The position numbers and the translations under genes were made by a program. Of a stretch of 5,385 nt of DNA, positions 3,853 to 5,385 are shown piece after piece. The notes under the pieces were generated by a model. That model did not search any database. It was not told where the DNA came from and was given only the letters and a program-made list of their open reading frames with translations. Position 1 is the stretch's first letter. Each line of letters begins with the position of its first letter. The stretch is from Candidatus Delongbacteria bacterium (GTDB taxonomy: Bacteria; UBA4055). The DNA lies in assembly GCA_022013635.1 (NCBI GenBank), contig JAKLPX010000202.1, forward strand, positions 1 to 5,385. Direction: 5' to 3'.

Positions 3853-5244
3853 ATGACAAGAAAATCTAATAATCTTCGTAAAGCCATCAAACTATCAATC
3901 ATTGAAGGATCTTATGCCCAAATTTATGCTTCCTTATCTTCGATCGGTACGGTATTTATTACAAAATTCGCGATCCTGTTAAATGCTACGCCATTTCATT
4001 TTGGTGTTTTATCAGCAATCGGCCAATTTTCGCAGCTCTTCCAACCTTTGGGTGCAATTATTACCAAAAAATTGGAAACCCGCAAAAGTAAAACTGTCAG
4101 ATATGCCTTTATCGGCCGTTTTTTGACTTTGCTGTTACCGGTCATCCCATTTTATTTTATGGGAGATTCAGCTATATATCTGTTTTTAACGATTTGTCTT
4201 ATCAGCACGGTACTTCTTGCGATCTCCGGAAACATGTGGATAGCCTGGATATCAGACCTGATACCGCTGCGGTTTCGAGGACGGTTTTTTTCCAACAGGT
4301 CAGTCTATTTGACCATAGCGGCCGTACTGACGGGTTATATCTTCGGATTCTTCCTCGACCTGTTCGACAGTGCGGAAGGCGGGTTAGCTGAAAAATTTAA
4401 AGATTCATTTTCCATCGGGGTATATTTTACTAAAGAAAATCTGCCTTATGCTTATACTATTATTTTCGGCACTGCCGCCGCAGTCGGTTTATATGGTTTA
4501 TTAATTCTAAATAAACAACCGGAATTGCCAAAGAAAATCGAAACGGAAAGTTTTATAGTTTTGCTGCTGTCACCATTTAAAGACCGGAATTATCGTAAAT
4601 TGATAATTTTCGGCTGCTGGTGGATGCTTGCTATCGGAATTGGAGCACCATTCTGGCAGCCATTTATGATCTCCAACTTAAAGATGTCAATGCTGGAATT
4701 ACAGATCTACGGTACTTTTTCTACAATCGGCGCTCTTTTCATGCTTCGTCCCTGGGGGCGTTTTGTGGACCGTTTCGGCAACAAACCGGCCATGATCCTG
4801 GCCATTATCTTAGGTTCCGTCAATCCATTTATCTGGCTTTTTGCTGCACCGGACAACTATTGGTTTCTGTTTATTGAAGCAGCTACATCCGGAGTGATGT
4901 GGTCGGGAGCAAATGTGATCACGACTAATTTTGTTCTGGCTGTTGCACCTCAGGGAAAGCAGCAAATCTATTCAGGTATGTATAGTGCCGTTACCGGTTT
5001 GGCAATTGTTGTGACAATGCTTTTATCCGGAATGTTTCTACCACCGCCAATGGAGCTGTTCGGATTACATCTTTTACCGGAACAAGTTCTTTTTGGACTG
5101 ACTTCAATTCTAAGATTAACAGCCATAATCCCGCTGATCGGCATATTTGAACATAAAGCCAAACCTATGATGCTGGTTATATCCCACTTGAATGTCTTTT
5201 CTAAAGTAAAAATTCTACAATATTCCCGCTGGTTGTTTAAATAA
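3853..5244 (+). CDS. Major facilitator superfamily (MFS) transporter
   Basis: This 463-residue inner-membrane protein has about 12 hydrophobic segments in two halves joined by a charged loop (about 220-250), the normal MFS layout and length. The first helices follow KLSIIEGSYAQIY (13-25). The first half has SDLIPLRFRGRFFSNRS (134-150), a loop typical of a divergent MFS branch. The second half has RPWGRFVDRFGNKP (299-312), a version of the cytoplasmic MFS motif A (G-x-x-x-D-R-x-G). It would move a small solute or export a compound by ion coupling, but the substrate cannot be predicted. ATG 3853 is chosen for its ribosome binding site and because MTRKSNNLRK is a plausible short cytoplasmic N terminus. 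It is visibly less AT-rich than the cassette genes. No terminator is evident in the 141 bases after the stop. Confidence 0.85.
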   Translation: MTRKSNNLRKAIKLSIIEGSYAQIYASLSSIGTVFITKFAILLNATPFHFGVLSAIGQFSQLFQPLGAIITKKLETRKSKTVRYAFIGRFLTLLLPVIPFYFMGDSAIYLFLTICLISTVLLAISGNMWIAWISDLIPLRFRGRFFSNRSVYLTIAAVLTGYIFGFFLDLFDSAEGGLAEKFKDSFSIGVYFTKENLPYAYTIIFGTAAAVGLYGLLILNKQPELPKKIETESFIVLLLSPFKDRNYRKLIIFGCWWMLAIGIGAPFWQPFMISNLKMSMLELQIYGTFSTIGALFMLRPWGRFVDRFGNKPAMILAIILGSVNPFIWLFAAPDNYWFLFIEAATSGVMWSGANVITTNFVLAVAPQGKQQIYSGMYSAVTGLAIVVTMLLSGMFLPPPMELFGLHLLPEQVLFGLTSILRLTAIIPLIGIFEHKAKPMMLVISHLNVFSKVKILQYSRWLFK

Positions 5245-5385
5245 ATTGGAACCTTATTTTCTACTCATAATCTCATCAATTTAAGTAATACGGGATATAT
5301 TTGTTATCTAATTGTCTTTTATTTCTCAGGAAATTATCGTAGCTCAAAACAAACCTCTTTTAAATTACGTGCCTGCAGTATAACA

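Noticed and set aside
5245..5385. Terminator or a new attC after the MFS gene (ATTTC/GAAAT at 5321-5334; GTATAACA at the window end)
   Set aside because: The hairpin is short and lacks a T-run. The terminal TAACA is only a possible beginning of an R'' box and is cut off.
1..5385. CRISPR array, tRNA or rRNA gene, insertion sequence
   Set aside because: No regularly spaced repeats, no tRNA-like or rRNA segment and no transposase motif were seen on either strand.

Overview
The window is an AT-rich bacterial segment with every supported gene on the + strand. Its main hidden feature is a short run of integron-type gene cassettes. The gene families do not identify a genus. They are a PaaK/CapK-like adenylating enzyme, a DUF3795 Cys-rich protein, a divergent MFS transporter and a trace of RarD. 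Together with integron cassettes they suggest an environmental, possibly anaerobic bacterium, for example a spirochaete or a member of the FCB group; this is inference. No integrase gene is visible, so the array is either the distal part of an integron or a cluster of attC sites lacking an integrase.

Layout. Positions 1-258 hold no convincing gene. They contain a probable attC hairpin (about 150-236), an inverted repeat and a weak promoter candidate. Cassette 1 (231-1842) carries a 507-residue PaaK-like ligase and ends in a slightly degraded attC (1789-1849). Cassette 2 (1843-2055) carries a small Cys-rich ORF but has no clear attC of its own. Cassette 3 (2056-3048) carries a cytoplasmic trypsin-like serine protease with an intact triad and ends in a well-formed attC (2994-3054). 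Next come a 79-residue unknown ORF whose likely start codon straddles the recombination point, and a translationally coupled DUF3795 gene. These two may form a fourth cassette ending at a weak attC-like hairpin near 3706-3754. From there a 63-bp fragment reads like the C-terminal part of RarD, followed by a complete MFS transporter gene (3853-5244). The last 141 bases show no gene.

The cassette reading rests on three sequence-visible facts. First, the first bases of cassettes 1 and 3 are exact reverse complements of the bases at the start of their own attC sites, as the R'/R'' boxes of a once-circular cassette must be: GTTATATG with CATATAAC, and GTTAGGTT with AACCTAAC. Second, the three hairpins share one design: a 5-6 bp arm, a spacer of 3 nt on the left against 2 nt on the right, then a 4 bp arm. 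Third, the cassette genes stop at or just before their attC. The genes do not form an evident pathway; they look like an accessory collection in which each cassette brings an independent function. The MFS gene and RarD remnant probably mark the return to non-cassette DNA.
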